DNA from: QNZT01 sp964573205
GTDB taxonomy: Bacteria > Campylobacterota > Campylobacteria > Campylobacterales > QNZT01
Length of the DNA stretch: 64,000 nt
Direction of reading: 5' to 3'
NCBI GenBank assembly: GCA_964573205.1
Contig: CAZNIT010000028.1
Location: 11,568 to 75,567, forward strand
Numbering within the stretch: position 1 is the first letter of the stretch; each line of letters opens with the position of its first letter. Both the position numbers and the translations under genes were made by a program. Shown here piece after piece: positions 16,170 to 25,156 of this stretch. The notes below the pieces were generated by a model. The model searched no databases. It was not told where the DNA came from and saw only the letters and a list, made by a program, of their open reading frames with translations.

Positions 16170-16940
16170 TTAAAATTTGTAGTTAAAACCTATTGAGACA
16201 TACGGTAACCACTCGTACTTGTCAAGTTCATCTTGCAACGATACCATCTCTGCATCAAGAGAACTTTCAAGTTCGTTTTTTATTCTCTCACGCTCCGCTT
16301 CAATCTCCGCTATTTTCGCCTCTTTAGCCGGGCCATCAGGAATATCCGCCGTAGCTTTGTCTATATCCAAAGCTTCTCCGTACTGTAGAGAGTATGACGC
16401 TTGTGCGGCTCCTTGATAAGCTACCCCAAGGTCGAAAGTAAAACCGAATCCGCTCTTTTTATCAAACGAAGTATCCCAACCGAAACCGACATATGGAGCT
16501 ACCGGATCAAAATCGACTTTCGTCTTGATCGATCCAAGATCGTTCAAGCTATAACTATAATCTTTTCCGTCGAATGTAAACTCTATCCTATCGGCATCTT
16601 GAGTATTCGGCGTTATATCTCCGTCCAAAACGCTATTGTTTACGATCATTCCTCCAGTTAATTTAAAAGATCCTCCAAAAGGATGATAGTCACTAACAAG
16701 CATAAAGTCTTCAAGTTTCAAATCAAAATTATACTTTGTCGTATCGTCCTCGACTTCATAGTCATTGATACTGTATGTATCAAAACCTGCTCTTAGCGCA
16801 AGATTATCGCTGATTTTTCCCTTTATCGTACCTCCCGGGCCGTATATTGCTCCTTGTAAACCGACAGAAGTTCCTTGATATCCGAAATCCGCTTGAACCA
16901 AAGAGATCAGAAGTGACGTAGCTATTAAAATCTTTTTCAT
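16170..16940 (-). CDS. Outer-membrane beta-barrel protein, unknown role
   Basis: The 256 residues start with a signal peptide (about 1-17, cleavage after LVQA). They continue with alternating, Gly- and aromatic-rich beta strands (GYQGTSVGLQGAIYGPGG, FGFTFDLGVAYQG) and end in YKF, the aromatic terminus expected for BAM-assembled barrels. A charged, Glu-rich helical insertion (about 200-240, KEAKIAEIEAERERI) interrupts the barrel pattern before the last strands. The function cannot be named. It starts at ATG 16940 after a GGATA-type site and precedes pepD by 33 bases. Confidence 0.7.
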   Translation of the reverse strand: MKKILIATSLLISLVQADFGYQGTSVGLQGAIYGPGGTIKGKISDNLALRAGFDTYSINDYEVEDDTTKYNFDLKLEDFMLVSDYHPFGGSFKLTGGMIVNNSVLDGDITPNTQDADRIEFTFDGKDYSYSLNDLGSIKTKVDFDPVAPYVGFGWDTSFDKKSGFGFTFDLGVAYQGAAQASYSLQYGEALDIDKATADIPDGPAKEAKIAEIEAERERIKNELESSLDAEMVSLQDELDKYEWLPYVSIGFNYKF

Positions 16941-17009
16941 GTTTGCGTATCCTTAAAAGTGTTATTTATACAATATATCGGCAGAAAATAAAAAAGATTC
17001 AGTTATTTT

Positions 17010-17480
17010 TTAGTTTTTTATCCTTTGTGCATGAGTTAGTGCAACCGCTATCGCATCGGTTATATCCATAGGTTTTATCTCTTTTGTAATACCTAGGATT
17101 CTTTTTACCATAAAAGCCACTTGCTCTTTTTTTGCCTTTCCGTTCCCGGTTACGGCTTTTTTCACCTGAAGAGGGGTATATTCACTAAAATTACCTATCT
17201 CTTGTAAAACTTTCAAACTCAAAGCTCCCCTAAACTGCGCTAGTTTTATAACGGTTTTTGGATTATAGGCATAAAATATATCTTCGATAACGACTTCGTC
17301 TATTTTTTTATCTTTAATTATTAAATCAAATCCTTCCACAAGCTCCACAATCTGTTCTTGAAGGATCTTCGCCTTAATTTTAATAATACCGGCTTCCAAC
17401 AGTACTATTTTATTTTTATTTTTTTCTAAAATCGCATATCCACAATTGATACTGCCGGGATCTATACCTAATATAGTCAT
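17010..17480 (-). CDS. ruvC: Holliday junction resolvase RuvC
   Basis: RuvC cleaves Holliday junctions with RuvAB. The 156 residues contain the catalytic acidic pattern: Asp7 in GIDPGSINCGYA, Glu in VVIEDIFYA (about residue 66) and the C-terminal Asp pair in MDITDAIAVALTHA. The start is ATG 17480, on the edge of the dnaA-side origin region and divergent from dnaA. This ruvC-dnaA-dnaN arrangement is seen in several Campylobacterota. Confidence 0.94.
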   Translation of the reverse strand: MTILGIDPGSINCGYAILEKNKNKIVLLEAGIIKIKAKILQEQIVELVEGFDLIIKDKKIDEVVIEDIFYAYNPKTVIKLAQFRGALSLKVLQEIGNFSEYTPLQVKKAVTGNGKAKKEQVAFMVKRILGITKEIKPMDITDAIAVALTHAQRIKN

Positions 17481-17729
17481 TTTCTTCCTATCTATTTTAT
17501 TTTTTATTCACATACTTTTCACAATGTGAAATAGTATTGATTTTTTTTAATGAATTGTTAATATTTTACATATATAACTTTATTCACATGATCATGTGGA
17601 ACTCTTTATTTACTTCATTTGTAAATACACATCATAAACTTCCCATTTGTAAGGCTTGGTAAAGTTATTTTAGATAATTTTTGCTAAAATATTCACATTG
17701 AGTAATTCATGTGAATAAAGGAGGTTCTC
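17481..17729. other. Replication origin, dnaA-upstream part (oriC1)
   Basis: This AT-rich gap between ruvC and dnaA holds perfect DnaA boxes (TTATTCACA) at 17504-17512 and 17580-17588, and in reverse (TGTGAATAA) at 17710-17718. Weaker ones are at 17690-17697 and in two inverted pairs (TTTCACA/TGTGAAA at 17517-17531 and around 17583-17600). It carries no gene. The box at 17710 ends at the dnaA ribosome site, so DnaA binding there could also repress dnaA. Confidence 0.85.
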
Positions 17730-19070
17730 TTGTCACCAAATACTGTACTAAACCTCCTAAAAAATGAAATTCCACTTGATGAATACAACAAATATATAAA
17801 AAATCTCTCATATGATCAAAAAAACTCAAACAGCGATACTATCGTATTTTTAGCACCGAATATTTTAATGCAAAGATACGTTCAAACAAAATATGCAAAC
17901 AAAATAGCACGAATTTTCGAGTCATCTACGGGTATTATGCCTTCTGTCTCCATAGGTCTGAAATCTTTCACAAGAGATGTGAATAAACCGCAATCCGATA
18001 CCGCCTCATCCACACCTAAAAGTACCTCTACAATCTTAAATACGTCATATACTTTTGAAAATTTTGTTGTGGGCAGTTCCAATCAACTAGCATTCGCCGC
18101 GGCCGAATCCGTAGCCAAAAGTCCTAACAGACAATACAATCCTCTTTTTATCTACGGCGGAAGCGGGCTTGGCAAAACGCATCTGATGCAGGCTATCGGA
18201 AATTTTGCCATAAAAAACAATAAAACGGTCATCTATACTACCAGCGAGCAATTTTTGAATGATTTTTTATATAATGTTAGAAACAATACAATGGACAGAT
18301 TCAGACAAAAATACCGCCAATGCGATTTTCTGCTTATCGACGATATTCAATTTTTAAGTAAAAAAGAGCAGACTCTCGAGGAGTTCTTTCATACTTTTAA
18401 CGAACTCCACACTCTGGGTAAACAGATTGTTCTTACATCGGATAAACCTCCGAAAAAGATAGCGGGTTTCGAAGATAGACTTAAAAGCCGTTTCGAATGG
18501 GGACTTATGGCCGATGTTCAACCTCCGGAATTCGAAACTAAGATATCGATTATCAAGAAAAAATGCGAGCTCGACAAAATCTATTTGAATGATGAAGTCG
18601 TTTACTATATCGCCACACATATGCATGATAACATAAGGGAGATAGAAAGCGCCATAAGTTCTCTGGGAGCTCATTCTAAAATGCTCTCAAAAGAGATAAC
18701 CATAGAGTTCGCCACCGAAGTGATGAAAGATCATATAAAAGATCAAGATCTCGATATATCGCTAAACGATATCATCAGAGTAGTCGCTCATGAATTAAAT
18801 ATCAAACCCACCGACATCAAATCGAGAAAGAGAAGTTCTCCCGTCGTCGAAGCGAGGAGAATCAGCATCTATTTGGCTAAGAAATTGACAAAAAACAACA
18901 AGATGAGAGAACTTGCGGAATTTTTCGGATTAAAAGATCATACGGCGGTATCTCATGCTATGAAAAAGATAAACAAGCTTCTTCAAGAGAACGAGGACTT
19001 CAAGATAAAAGTCGAAGAGCTCGAAAATAAAATAATATCTACAAAATCAAAAAATGGTGAATCGGTGTGA
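17730..19070 (+). CDS. dnaA: Chromosomal replication initiator DnaA
   Basis: DnaA binds the DnaA boxes, oligomerises with ATP and unwinds the origin. The 446 residues include the N-terminal DnaB-interacting domain, a variable linker (about 85-115), the AAA+ domain with GGSGLGKTH (Walker A) and LLIDDIQFL (Walker B), and the DNA-binding domain with DHTAVSHAMKKI. It starts at TTG 17730, five bases after a strong AAAGGAGG. No ATG at that spacing competes. Its last codons overlap a reversed DnaA box at 19066-19074. Confidence 0.97.
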   Translation: MSPNTVLNLLKNEIPLDEYNKYIKNLSYDQKNSNSDTIVFLAPNILMQRYVQTKYANKIARIFESSTGIMPSVSIGLKSFTRDVNKPQSDTASSTPKSTSTILNTSYTFENFVVGSSNQLAFAAAESVAKSPNRQYNPLFIYGGSGLGKTHLMQAIGNFAIKNNKTVIYTTSEQFLNDFLYNVRNNTMDRFRQKYRQCDFLLIDDIQFLSKKEQTLEEFFHTFNELHTLGKQIVLTSDKPPKKIAGFEDRLKSRFEWGLMADVQPPEFETKISIIKKKCELDKIYLNDEVVYYIATHMHDNIREIESAISSLGAHSKMLSKEITIEFATEVMKDHIKDQDLDISLNDIIRVVAHELNIKPTDIKSRKRSSPVVEARRISIYLAKKLTKNNKMRELAEFFGLKDHTAVSHAMKKINKLLQENEDFKIKVEELENKIISTKSKNGESV

Positions 19071-19191
19071 ATAAAAATTATAAAAAACGAAACTCTCCGA
19101 TAACCGATACATCGACCTTAAAGAGATTATTCACAAATTCACCGACACCTACTACTAAAACTAAAATAAATAAATATAAAAGGGAAAACAG
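19066..19191. other. Origin, dnaA-dnaN part (oriC2) with DnaA-trio-like tract
   Basis: The gap holds a reversed DnaA box (19066-19074, overlapping the dnaA stop) and a direct TTATTCACA box (19127-19135). A weaker AATTCACCG follows at once. Next comes a tract of CTA/CTACTAAAA-type triplets (19149-19178) that runs into AT-rich DNA. This order, box then triplet repeats then AT-rich DNA, is the layout of a DnaA-trio unwinding element. The exact unwinding site is inferred. Confidence 0.75.
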
Positions 19192-20259
19192 ATGATCGTT
19201 AAAATTAACAAAAACGTTTTGGAACATATGCTCGTAAATGCTCAAAGTTTTTTAGAAAAAAAAGATATTTCACAAATAACTTCGCATGTATTAATAGAAG
19301 CGAAGGAATCTTTTATCGAATTAAAAGCCACCGACTTTGAAATAGGAATATCTATGAACTCGTCAAATATAACTATCGAGCAAACAGGTTTAGCAACCGC
19401 AAACGGTAAAAAACTGTTAGATATAGTAAAAATACTAAAAGACGATCTTGTAGAGTTAAAGACGGAAGATGATCACCTATACATAGAACAGGAAAAATCG
19501 AAATTCAAACTACCTATGTACAACGCTCTTGAATATCCCCAATTTCCCGAAATAGATAATAGACCGAAGTTCGAAATAGAACCTATGGAATTTTTAAAAG
19601 CCGTTAAAAAAATATCTCCCGCGATAGACACGAATAATCCTAAATTCGAATTAAACGGAGCTTTGATAGATCTTTATGACGATAAAATCAACTTTGTCGC
19701 AACCGATACGAGAAGATTAGCCGTAGTAACTATAGACAAAAATATAGATAAAGATATATCGCTTATTATTCCGAAAAAAGCGATATCGGAGATTCAAAAA
19801 CTATTCTTCGGAGAAATGGAGATATTTTACGACGAAAAAACATTGCTTATAAAATCCGAAAATTTTATATTTTTTACAAAGCTAATAAACGGTAAATATC
19901 CTGATTATCAAAGAATCATACCCAAAGAGTCAAAAATAGAGTTTCTTTTGGATCGAGATAAGATGATCACTCATATAAAACAGATCGCTACGATTTCGCA
20001 AGAGATGAAGATAACTTTTAAAAATGACTCCATTGTATTTGAGAGTTTAAACGAGGAAAATATAGAAGCTAAAACGGAACTTCTTTATGAGATAGAGCTT
20101 GACGAAGAGATTCCTTTGGCTGTAAATAGTAGGTATATTTTGGATTTTTTATCTCATGTAGATCAAAATGAATTTAAACTTGGCTATAATGACGCAACTT
20201 TACCTTTTACACTAAAGAGTGAAAATTTTATAACGGTTGTTATGCCGATAATGCTATAA
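19192..20259 (+). CDS. dnaN: DNA polymerase III beta subunit (sliding clamp)
   Basis: DnaN forms the ring-shaped processivity clamp. The 355 residues match the three-domain clamp length. Recognisable parts include the N-terminal SFLEKKDISQITSHVLIEAK, the central GKYPDYQRIIPKE and the C-terminal VMPIML, which ends like the M-P-M/I-R-L tail of other clamps. AGGG precedes ATG 19192. It lies downstream of the origin and 13 bases ahead of gyrB, so the two are likely co-transcribed. Confidence 0.96.
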   Translation: MIVKINKNVLEHMLVNAQSFLEKKDISQITSHVLIEAKESFIELKATDFEIGISMNSSNITIEQTGLATANGKKLLDIVKILKDDLVELKTEDDHLYIEQEKSKFKLPMYNALEYPQFPEIDNRPKFEIEPMEFLKAVKKISPAIDTNNPKFELNGALIDLYDDKINFVATDTRRLAVVTIDKNIDKDISLIIPKKAISEIQKLFFGEMEIFYDEKTLLIKSENFIFFTKLINGKYPDYQRIIPKESKIEFLLDRDKMITHIKQIATISQEMKITFKNDSIVFESLNEENIEAKTELLYEIELDEEIPLAVNSRYILDFLSHVDQNEFKLGYNDATLPFTLKSENFITVVMPIML

Positions 20260-20272
20260 AAAGAGGAAAAAT

Positions 20273-22585
20273 ATGCAAAAAGATTACGGAGCAGGTAATA
20301 TAAAAGTCCTTAAAGGACTGGAAGCTGTCAGAAAACGCCCTGGAATGTACATAGGCGATACTAATATAGGCGGTCTTCACCACATGATTTACGAAGTCGT
20401 TGATAACTCTATCGACGAGGCGATGGCAGGGTATTGCGATAAAATCACGATCGAGATAACAAGAGAAGGCTCGGCCGTCATATCCGATAACGGAAGAGGA
20501 ATCCCCGTGGATATTCACCCCACGGAGAAAATATCAGCCGCGACGGTAGTCTTGACCGTTCTTCATGCAGGTGGTAAATTTGACAAGGATACCTATAAGG
20601 TGTCGGGCGGTCTTCACGGTGTAGGTGTATCAGTTGTGAACGCACTCTCTAAAAAACTTATTTTAAAAATTAACAGAGACGGTAAAAAGTATTACCAAGA
20701 GTTTGAGAAAGGGATACCCGTTATGCCTCTTGAAGAGGTCGGAACGACAAATAGAACCGGAACGACCGTGGAGTTTTGGCCCGATGATTCCATCTTCGAG
20801 GTCACCGAGTTTAGCTACGAGATACTTTCGAAAAGATTTAAAGAATTAGCTTATTTAAATCCAAAAATTTCTATACATTTTAAAGATAACCGTATCGGAA
20901 AAGAAGAAGTTTATCATTTTGAAGGCGGTACCAGGCAATTTGTCGAAGATTTGAATAAAACCGACGCCATTACCAAGCCTATTAGAATGGAAGAGACTAT
21001 GGAGGATATAGAGGTCGATATCGCTATGATTTACAATACCTCCTATCATGAAAAACTCTACTCTTTTGTGAATAATATAAAAACTCCCGACGGAGGAACA
21101 CATGAAGCCGGTTTTAGGGCGGGGCTCACTAGAGCGATCGTAAAATATGTCAACAACAATGCCGCTCAAAGAGAAAAAGATACCAAAATCACGGGTGATG
21201 ATGTAAAGGAGGGGTTGATCGCAATTGTAAGCGTACGAGTTCCGGAGCCTCAATTCGAAGGACAAACAAAAGGTAAACTCGGCTCTTCATATGTGAGGCC
21301 GCTCGTTCAGAAAATGGTAAACGAGTATTTAAGTAAATATTTCGAAGAAAATCCCATAGAAGCCAAAGCGATAATGAATAAAGCTCTAGCGGCCGCCAGA
21401 GGTAGGGAAGCGGCTAAAAAGGCTAGAGATCTAACCAGGCGAAAAGATACGATGAGCGTAGGGACGCTACCGGGAAAACTCGCTGATTGCCAAAGTAAAG
21501 ATGCGTCTATTTCCGAACTTTATCTTGTGGAGGGAGATTCTGCCGGAGGTTCGGCGAAACAGGGGCGAGATCGTGTCTTTCAGGCTATACTTCCGCTCAA
21601 AGGTAAGATTTTGAATGTAGAAAAGAGCAGAATAGATAAAATCTTAAAATCGGACGAGATTACAAATATCATAACCGCTTTAGGGTGCGGAATAAGCGAC
21701 GAATTTAACGAGGAAAAACTAAGATATCACAAAATAATAATCATGACGGATGCGGATGTTGACGGCAGTCATATTCAAACGCTTCTTTTGACGTTTTTAT
21801 TTAGGTTTTTAAAGCCTTTGATTCAAAACGGTTACGTTTATCTGGCGCAACCGCCTCTTTATAGATATAAAAAGGGCAAAAAAGAGATATATCTAAAAGA
21901 CGACCGTGCAATGAACGAATATCTTATTGAAAACGGTATAGAGTCTATCGAGTCGAAAGAGTTGGGATCAAAAGATATGCTGGAACTTTTTAAAATCGTA
22001 TCTGCTTACAGAAGCGTGTTAAAAGAGCTTGAAAAACGTTTTCATGTGATAGAAGTTGTTCAATACTTGATTGAAAATCCCGATGTGATCGCTCTTAAAG
22101 GTGAAGAATTGTATGAAAATATAGCCGCCTATGTAAAATCTTTGGATTTTAACATATTGAATAAAAAAATTACGGAAGATCACCTTCATCTATATATTCA
22201 AAATTTTGACGGTCTTGAAGAGATAAAAATAGACGATGACCTTTTTTCAAATCCCCTCTTTACCGAAGCGGTCTATATTAACGATAAAATCAAAGAGTGG
22301 GATTATGACAAGTCTAACAAAGAGCTTTTGCAAATGCTCGACGAAATAGAAAAAAGCGCTAAAAAGGGTGCATATATACAAAGATACAAGGGTCTTGGAG
22401 AGATGAATCCCGAGCAACTTTGGGAAACGACTATGGATCCTGCGAATAGGCGACTTCTGCGTATAAAAATAGAAGATGCAGAAGCCGCAAGCGATACATT
22501 CGTTCTTTTTATGGGGGATGAAGTCGAACCTAGAAGAAATTATATACAAACTCATGCAAAAGATGTAAAGCATCTTGATGTTTAG
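20273..22585 (+). CDS. gyrB: DNA gyrase subunit B
   Basis: GyrB supplies the ATPase and part of the cleavage core of DNA gyrase. The 770 residues contain the GHKL ATP-binding motifs (EVVDNSIDEA, DNGRGIPVDIHP and GLHGVGVSVVNALS) and the TOPRIM motifs (EGDSAGGSAKQGRDR and DADVDGSHI). The C-terminus has QRYKGLGEMNPEQLWETTMDP. The ribosome site is AGAGGAA before ATG 20273. queF begins nine bases after the stop. Confidence 0.97.
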   Translation: MQKDYGAGNIKVLKGLEAVRKRPGMYIGDTNIGGLHHMIYEVVDNSIDEAMAGYCDKITIEITREGSAVISDNGRGIPVDIHPTEKISAATVVLTVLHAGGKFDKDTYKVSGGLHGVGVSVVNALSKKLILKINRDGKKYYQEFEKGIPVMPLEEVGTTNRTGTTVEFWPDDSIFEVTEFSYEILSKRFKELAYLNPKISIHFKDNRIGKEEVYHFEGGTRQFVEDLNKTDAITKPIRMEETMEDIEVDIAMIYNTSYHEKLYSFVNNIKTPDGGTHEAGFRAGLTRAIVKYVNNNAAQREKDTKITGDDVKEGLIAIVSVRVPEPQFEGQTKGKLGSSYVRPLVQKMVNEYLSKYFEENPIEAKAIMNKALAAARGREAAKKARDLTRRKDTMSVGTLPGKLADCQSKDASISELYLVEGDSAGGSAKQGRDRVFQAILPLKGKILNVEKSRIDKILKSDEITNIITALGCGISDEFNEEKLRYHKIIIMTDADVDGSHIQTLLLTFLFRFLKPLIQNGYVYLAQPPLYRYKKGKKEIYLKDDRAMNEYLIENGIESIESKELGSKDMLELFKIVSAYRSVLKELEKRFHVIEVVQYLIENPDVIALKGEELYENIAAYVKSLDFNILNKKITEDHLHLYIQNFDGLEEIKIDDDLFSNPLFTEAVYINDKIKEWDYDKSNKELLQMLDEIEKSAKKGAYIQRYKGLGEMNPEQLWETTMDPANRRLLRIKIEDAEAASDTFVLFMGDEVEPRRNYIQTHAKDVKHLDV

Positions 22586-22593
22586 GGTTTTAA

Positions 22594-22977
22594 ATGAAGT
22601 ACGGTGAAAAAGAGATAGCACAATTCAATCCGGCGAAAGATCTTGAAGTTTGGCCCAATAAACATAAAAAAGAGTATCTTATAAAGATAACTCTTCCCGA
22701 GTTTGCCTGTTTGTGTCCTAGAAGCGGTTATCCAGATTTTGCGACTATTTATCTTGAATATATACCGAACGAGTGGGTAGTGGAGTTGAAAGCGGTAAAA
22801 TTATATATAAACTCTTTTATGACAAGATATATTAGTCATGAAGATAGCGCGAACGAGATATACGACACCTTAAATGAAAAATTATCTCCGAAATGGATAA
22901 AAGTTGTCGCCGATTTCAATCCTCGCGGAAACGTTCATACCGTTATTGAAATAGACAGTAGTAAAATTACGAAATGA
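22594..22977 (+). CDS. queF: NADPH-dependent 7-cyano-7-deazaguanine reductase
   Basis: QueF reduces preQ0 to preQ1 in queuosine synthesis. The 127 residues form the single-domain (YkvM-like) type. The nucleophilic cysteine is Cys41 in CLCPRSGYPDFA, with the general acid Asp48, and the substrate and NADPH region follows (ELKAVKLYINSFM). It sits in the usual Campylobacterota position after gyrB, and its stop overlaps the next gene by four bases (ATGA). Confidence 0.95.
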   Translation: MKYGEKEIAQFNPAKDLEVWPNKHKKEYLIKITLPEFACLCPRSGYPDFATIYLEYIPNEWVVELKAVKLYINSFMTRYISHEDSANEIYDTLNEKLSPKWIKVVADFNPRGNVHTVIEIDSSKITK

Positions 22978-24185
22978 TTACGCCTAAACTTATAGAGTTG
23001 TTTTTTTCCGCCTCTTCCATTCAAAGATGGAACGACTATCCCAGAATGGTCGATTTGGTCGAACTTGATAAACAGGCCCACAAATTTATAATCGCATATT
23101 TTCTAGCGAAGATCGAAAACGACGATCAAATCAGTATGTCGAATCTTATAGAAGCCGGAATTTTTGAATTTTTGCGTCGAGTCGTCGTAACGGATATGAG
23201 ACCCGATATTTTTCATAAAATTCTTCAGAAAAAAAAGGATGAATTGAACGGGTGGGTTATTTCCAGGTTGAAAGATGATCTATCCCCTATCGAAGACGGA
23301 GCTTTTTTGCAGCGTTTTAAATCGTTTTTATTGGATGAAGAGAACTGTAAAAAAGAGAGATTTATATTAAAGGCCGCATCTTATCTCTCTACGAGATGGG
23401 AGTTTTCTATAATCTATCAGACAAGTCAGTTTTTAAACGATATCGAAGCGGTAAAAAGCGCTGTCGATGACGAGATAGAAGATTACTATGAGCTTATCGG
23501 AGTTAGAAAGATACTTTTAAATAAAAAACTTTCACGCTTTATCGATCTTAGCGGTCGGCTCAGGTTTCAAAAAAGATGGGCTCAAACACCTCGTATTCCC
23601 GAAACTTCCGTTTTGGGTCATATGCTTATAGTAGCCATATTTAGCTATTTTTATTCAAAAAAGATAGATGCATGCGAAAAAAGACTTGAAAATAACTTTT
23701 TTTGCGCTCTTTTTCATGATCTGCCGGAAGCTTTAACGAAAGATATTATCACTCCCGTAAAATACTCGGTTTCGGGATTGGACGATATTATAAGCGCGTT
23801 TGAGATAGATAAAATACAAAATGAGATATTACCTCTTATCCCTTATCATTTGCAAGATGAATTTTCATATCTGCTCGGACTCTACCCCGAGGAGCAAAAA
23901 GACGAATTTTTAAACAAAATATATATCGATTCCATAAAAATAGTGGATTCTCTTGACGGATATAATGAAAACTATTGCAATGCGATAGACGGATACGCTT
24001 TAAAGGCGGCCGATAGGCTTGCGGCTTTCATAGAAGCGGCGATTTCCATACATCATGGCGTAAAATCAAACGAACTTATCAAAGGAAAAGCTCAGACGCT
24101 TGCAAAAATAAAAGAAAATCCTATAGTGGGCGGTATCGATTTTTATGGATTGTCGTTGGAAATCGAGGATTATTTTTCAGGCTGA
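22974..24185 (+). CDS. HD-domain hydrolase, YfbR/HDDC2-like
   Basis: The 403-residue protein has an N-terminal helical region and a metal-binding HD core in the second half: a distal His in LGHMLIV, then LFHDLPEALTKDIITPVKYS. The HD-x2-EA-x-TKDI-x-TPVKY pattern is close to the 5'-deoxynucleotidase YfbR family, so a nucleotide-phosphatase role is plausible but unproved. The later KAADRLAAFIEAAISI segment matches the final Asp-bearing helix. Translation is coupled to queF by an ATGA overlap. Confidence 0.75.
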   Translation: MITPKLIELFFSASSIQRWNDYPRMVDLVELDKQAHKFIIAYFLAKIENDDQISMSNLIEAGIFEFLRRVVVTDMRPDIFHKILQKKKDELNGWVISRLKDDLSPIEDGAFLQRFKSFLLDEENCKKERFILKAASYLSTRWEFSIIYQTSQFLNDIEAVKSAVDDEIEDYYELIGVRKILLNKKLSRFIDLSGRLRFQKRWAQTPRIPETSVLGHMLIVAIFSYFYSKKIDACEKRLENNFFCALFHDLPEALTKDIITPVKYSVSGLDDIISAFEIDKIQNEILPLIPYHLQDEFSYLLGLYPEEQKDEFLNKIYIDSIKIVDSLDGYNENYCNAIDGYALKAADRLAAFIEAAISIHHGVKSNELIKGKAQTLAKIKENPIVGGIDFYGLSLEIEDYFSG

Positions 24186-24192
24186 AAAAGAT

Positions 24193-24302
24193 AAGACTCC
24201 CCTCAAGGTTCCTGCGGCACACACAAGATTGAGGTGCGTTGCTGTGTTCCCACCCTGGCGCGTTGCCTCAAAAAAGTGTTGCACAGGTCTTAAGGAGAGC
24301 AC
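24193..24302 (-). ncRNA. ffs: Signal recognition particle RNA (4.5S type)
   Basis: Read on the minus strand, the end stem CTCTCCTTAAG pairs over 11 bp (with G.U) with CTTGAGGGGAG (24289-24299 with 24197-24207). The tip is canonical domain IV: a GGAA tetraloop closed by GTG/CAC, with CAGG on the 5' side and AGCA on the 3' side of the symmetric loop that binds Ffh. A T-run (24186-24189) follows. The ends are approximate. It lies opposite to the flanking plus-strand genes. Confidence 0.92.
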
Positions 24303-24368
24303 TAAAAAAGCCGATGCTTTCTCAATGCTGAGCGCAATTCTACATAATAACAACTTAAAGGAGCCTTT

Positions 24369-24818
24369 GTGCAGTTTTATAGAAAATTGAAAATATGGTT
24401 TTTAACATTTTTTAGAGATATTTTCGTTTATCATAATAGCTCCTTGGAGTTTCGTGCGAAACTGTTTGCCGTTATGATAGGTGCGAATAAAGTTTTTGAC
24501 GAGTGTGAAGAGAAAATATTGAAAGAGGTGGCAAAAGAGATATATCCAAATGATGATGCTCGAGTTGATGTTTTGATCTATACTGTAAGAGAGTATGTTG
24601 ATAAAATTATAAAAAATAACGGTCTTGATATAAACGAGCTGATTTTATCGATCGATCAAGAGTTGAAAGAGGTAAAAAGATTTTGTGACAAAGTCGATAT
24701 ACAAATGCTTGAAAAATTCCTTGCGTGTTCCGAAAAAGACGAAGAAATTACGATTATACAAAAAAGAATTTTGGAATTTTTATCAAGTGAACTGGATTAT
24801 TTTAATAAATTACGGTAA
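24369..24818 (+). CDS. Conserved-looking hypothetical protein, helical
   Basis: The 149 residues are predicted mainly helical, with no signal peptide: the N-terminal hydrophobic run KIWFLTFFRDIFVYH is not clearly membrane-spanning. The middle (AKLFAVMIGANKVFDECEEKILKEVAKEIY) resembles the helical core of TerB-like proteins, but this is a weak similarity. The start codon is ATG 24369, after AAAGGAGCCTTT. It lies between the SRP RNA and tRNA-Ser. Function unknown. Confidence 0.6.
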   Translation: MQFYRKLKIWFLTFFRDIFVYHNSSLEFRAKLFAVMIGANKVFDECEEKILKEVAKEIYPNDDARVDVLIYTVREYVDKIIKNNGLDINELILSIDQELKEVKRFCDKVDIQMLEKFLACSEKDEEITIIQKRILEFLSSELDYFNKLR

Positions 24819-24837
24819 AATACTTATTCTTTTTTAT

Positions 24838-24925
24838 AGAGAGGTGTCCGAGCGGTTGAAGGAGCACGCCTGGAACGCGTGTAAGGTGCAAGCCTTCGAG
24901 GGTTCGAATCCCTTCCTCTCTGCCA
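24838..24925 (+). tRNA. tRNA-Ser(GGA)
   Basis: The cloverleaf is complete: acceptor stem AGAGAGG pairs with CCTCTCT, the anticodon stem CACGC/GCGTG holds the loop CTGGAAC (anticodon GGA at 24872-24874), a long variable arm marks a class II serine tRNA, and the T arm is GAGGG-TTCGAAT-CCCTT. The discriminator G and CCA are encoded. It reads UCC and UCU codons. Confidence 0.97.
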
Positions 24926-25052
24926 TAGAAAATAAAATCAAACTTTAAAAAAACTTGTTTACCTGAAGGGATGAGAACCCGACAAGAGGTGTTCGGTGAA
25001 GCGAAGCGAAACCCCACAGCGAAGCGAGGACAATCCCTTCCTCTCTGCCATA
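24907..25052. repeat. Duplicated tRNA-Ser 3' tail with inverted T-arm copy
   Basis: The 21 bases AATCCCTTCCTCTCTGCCAT plus A recur exactly at 24907-24927 (tRNA end) and 25032-25052, 125 bases apart. Between them, 24965-24980 is a near-perfect inverted copy (14 of 16 bases) of the T arm at 24900-24915. Together they could fold into a hairpin (GAAGGGAT with ATCCCTTC at the second tail). No integrase gene is present. Confidence 0.85.
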
Positions 25053-25127
25053 CTTTAAAGCTTTCGAATATCTACATAAAAATATTTCAAAATGAAATAA
25101 AATTATATTGCAACACTTTTTTAGAGT

Positions 25128-25133
25128 TATAAT
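25128..25133 (+). promoter_or_regulatory. Probable -10 element for the polymerase gene
   Basis: TATAAT lies 24 bases upstream of ATG 25157. No good -35 hexamer is found at 17 bases, which is normal for the vegetative promoters of this phylum. A 5-bp pair (TATCC/GGATA) just after it brackets the AAGGA ribosome site. Confidence 0.5.
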
Positions 25134-25156
25134 AGTATCCGTTAAAAGGATAATCT

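Noticed and set aside
17517..17532. TTTCACAATGTGAAAT as a terminator for ruvC
   Set aside because: It is an AT-rich, box-like inverted repeat in the origin, and is upstream of ruvC, not after it.
24145..24390. An 81-codon plus-strand frame
   Set aside because: It covers the SRP RNA gene on the opposite strand and has no ribosome site; its composition follows the RNA sequence.
24965..25052. A second tRNA downstream of tRNA-Ser
   Set aside because: Only the 3' tail and T-arm parts are present. No acceptor 5' strand, D arm or anticodon arm can be formed.
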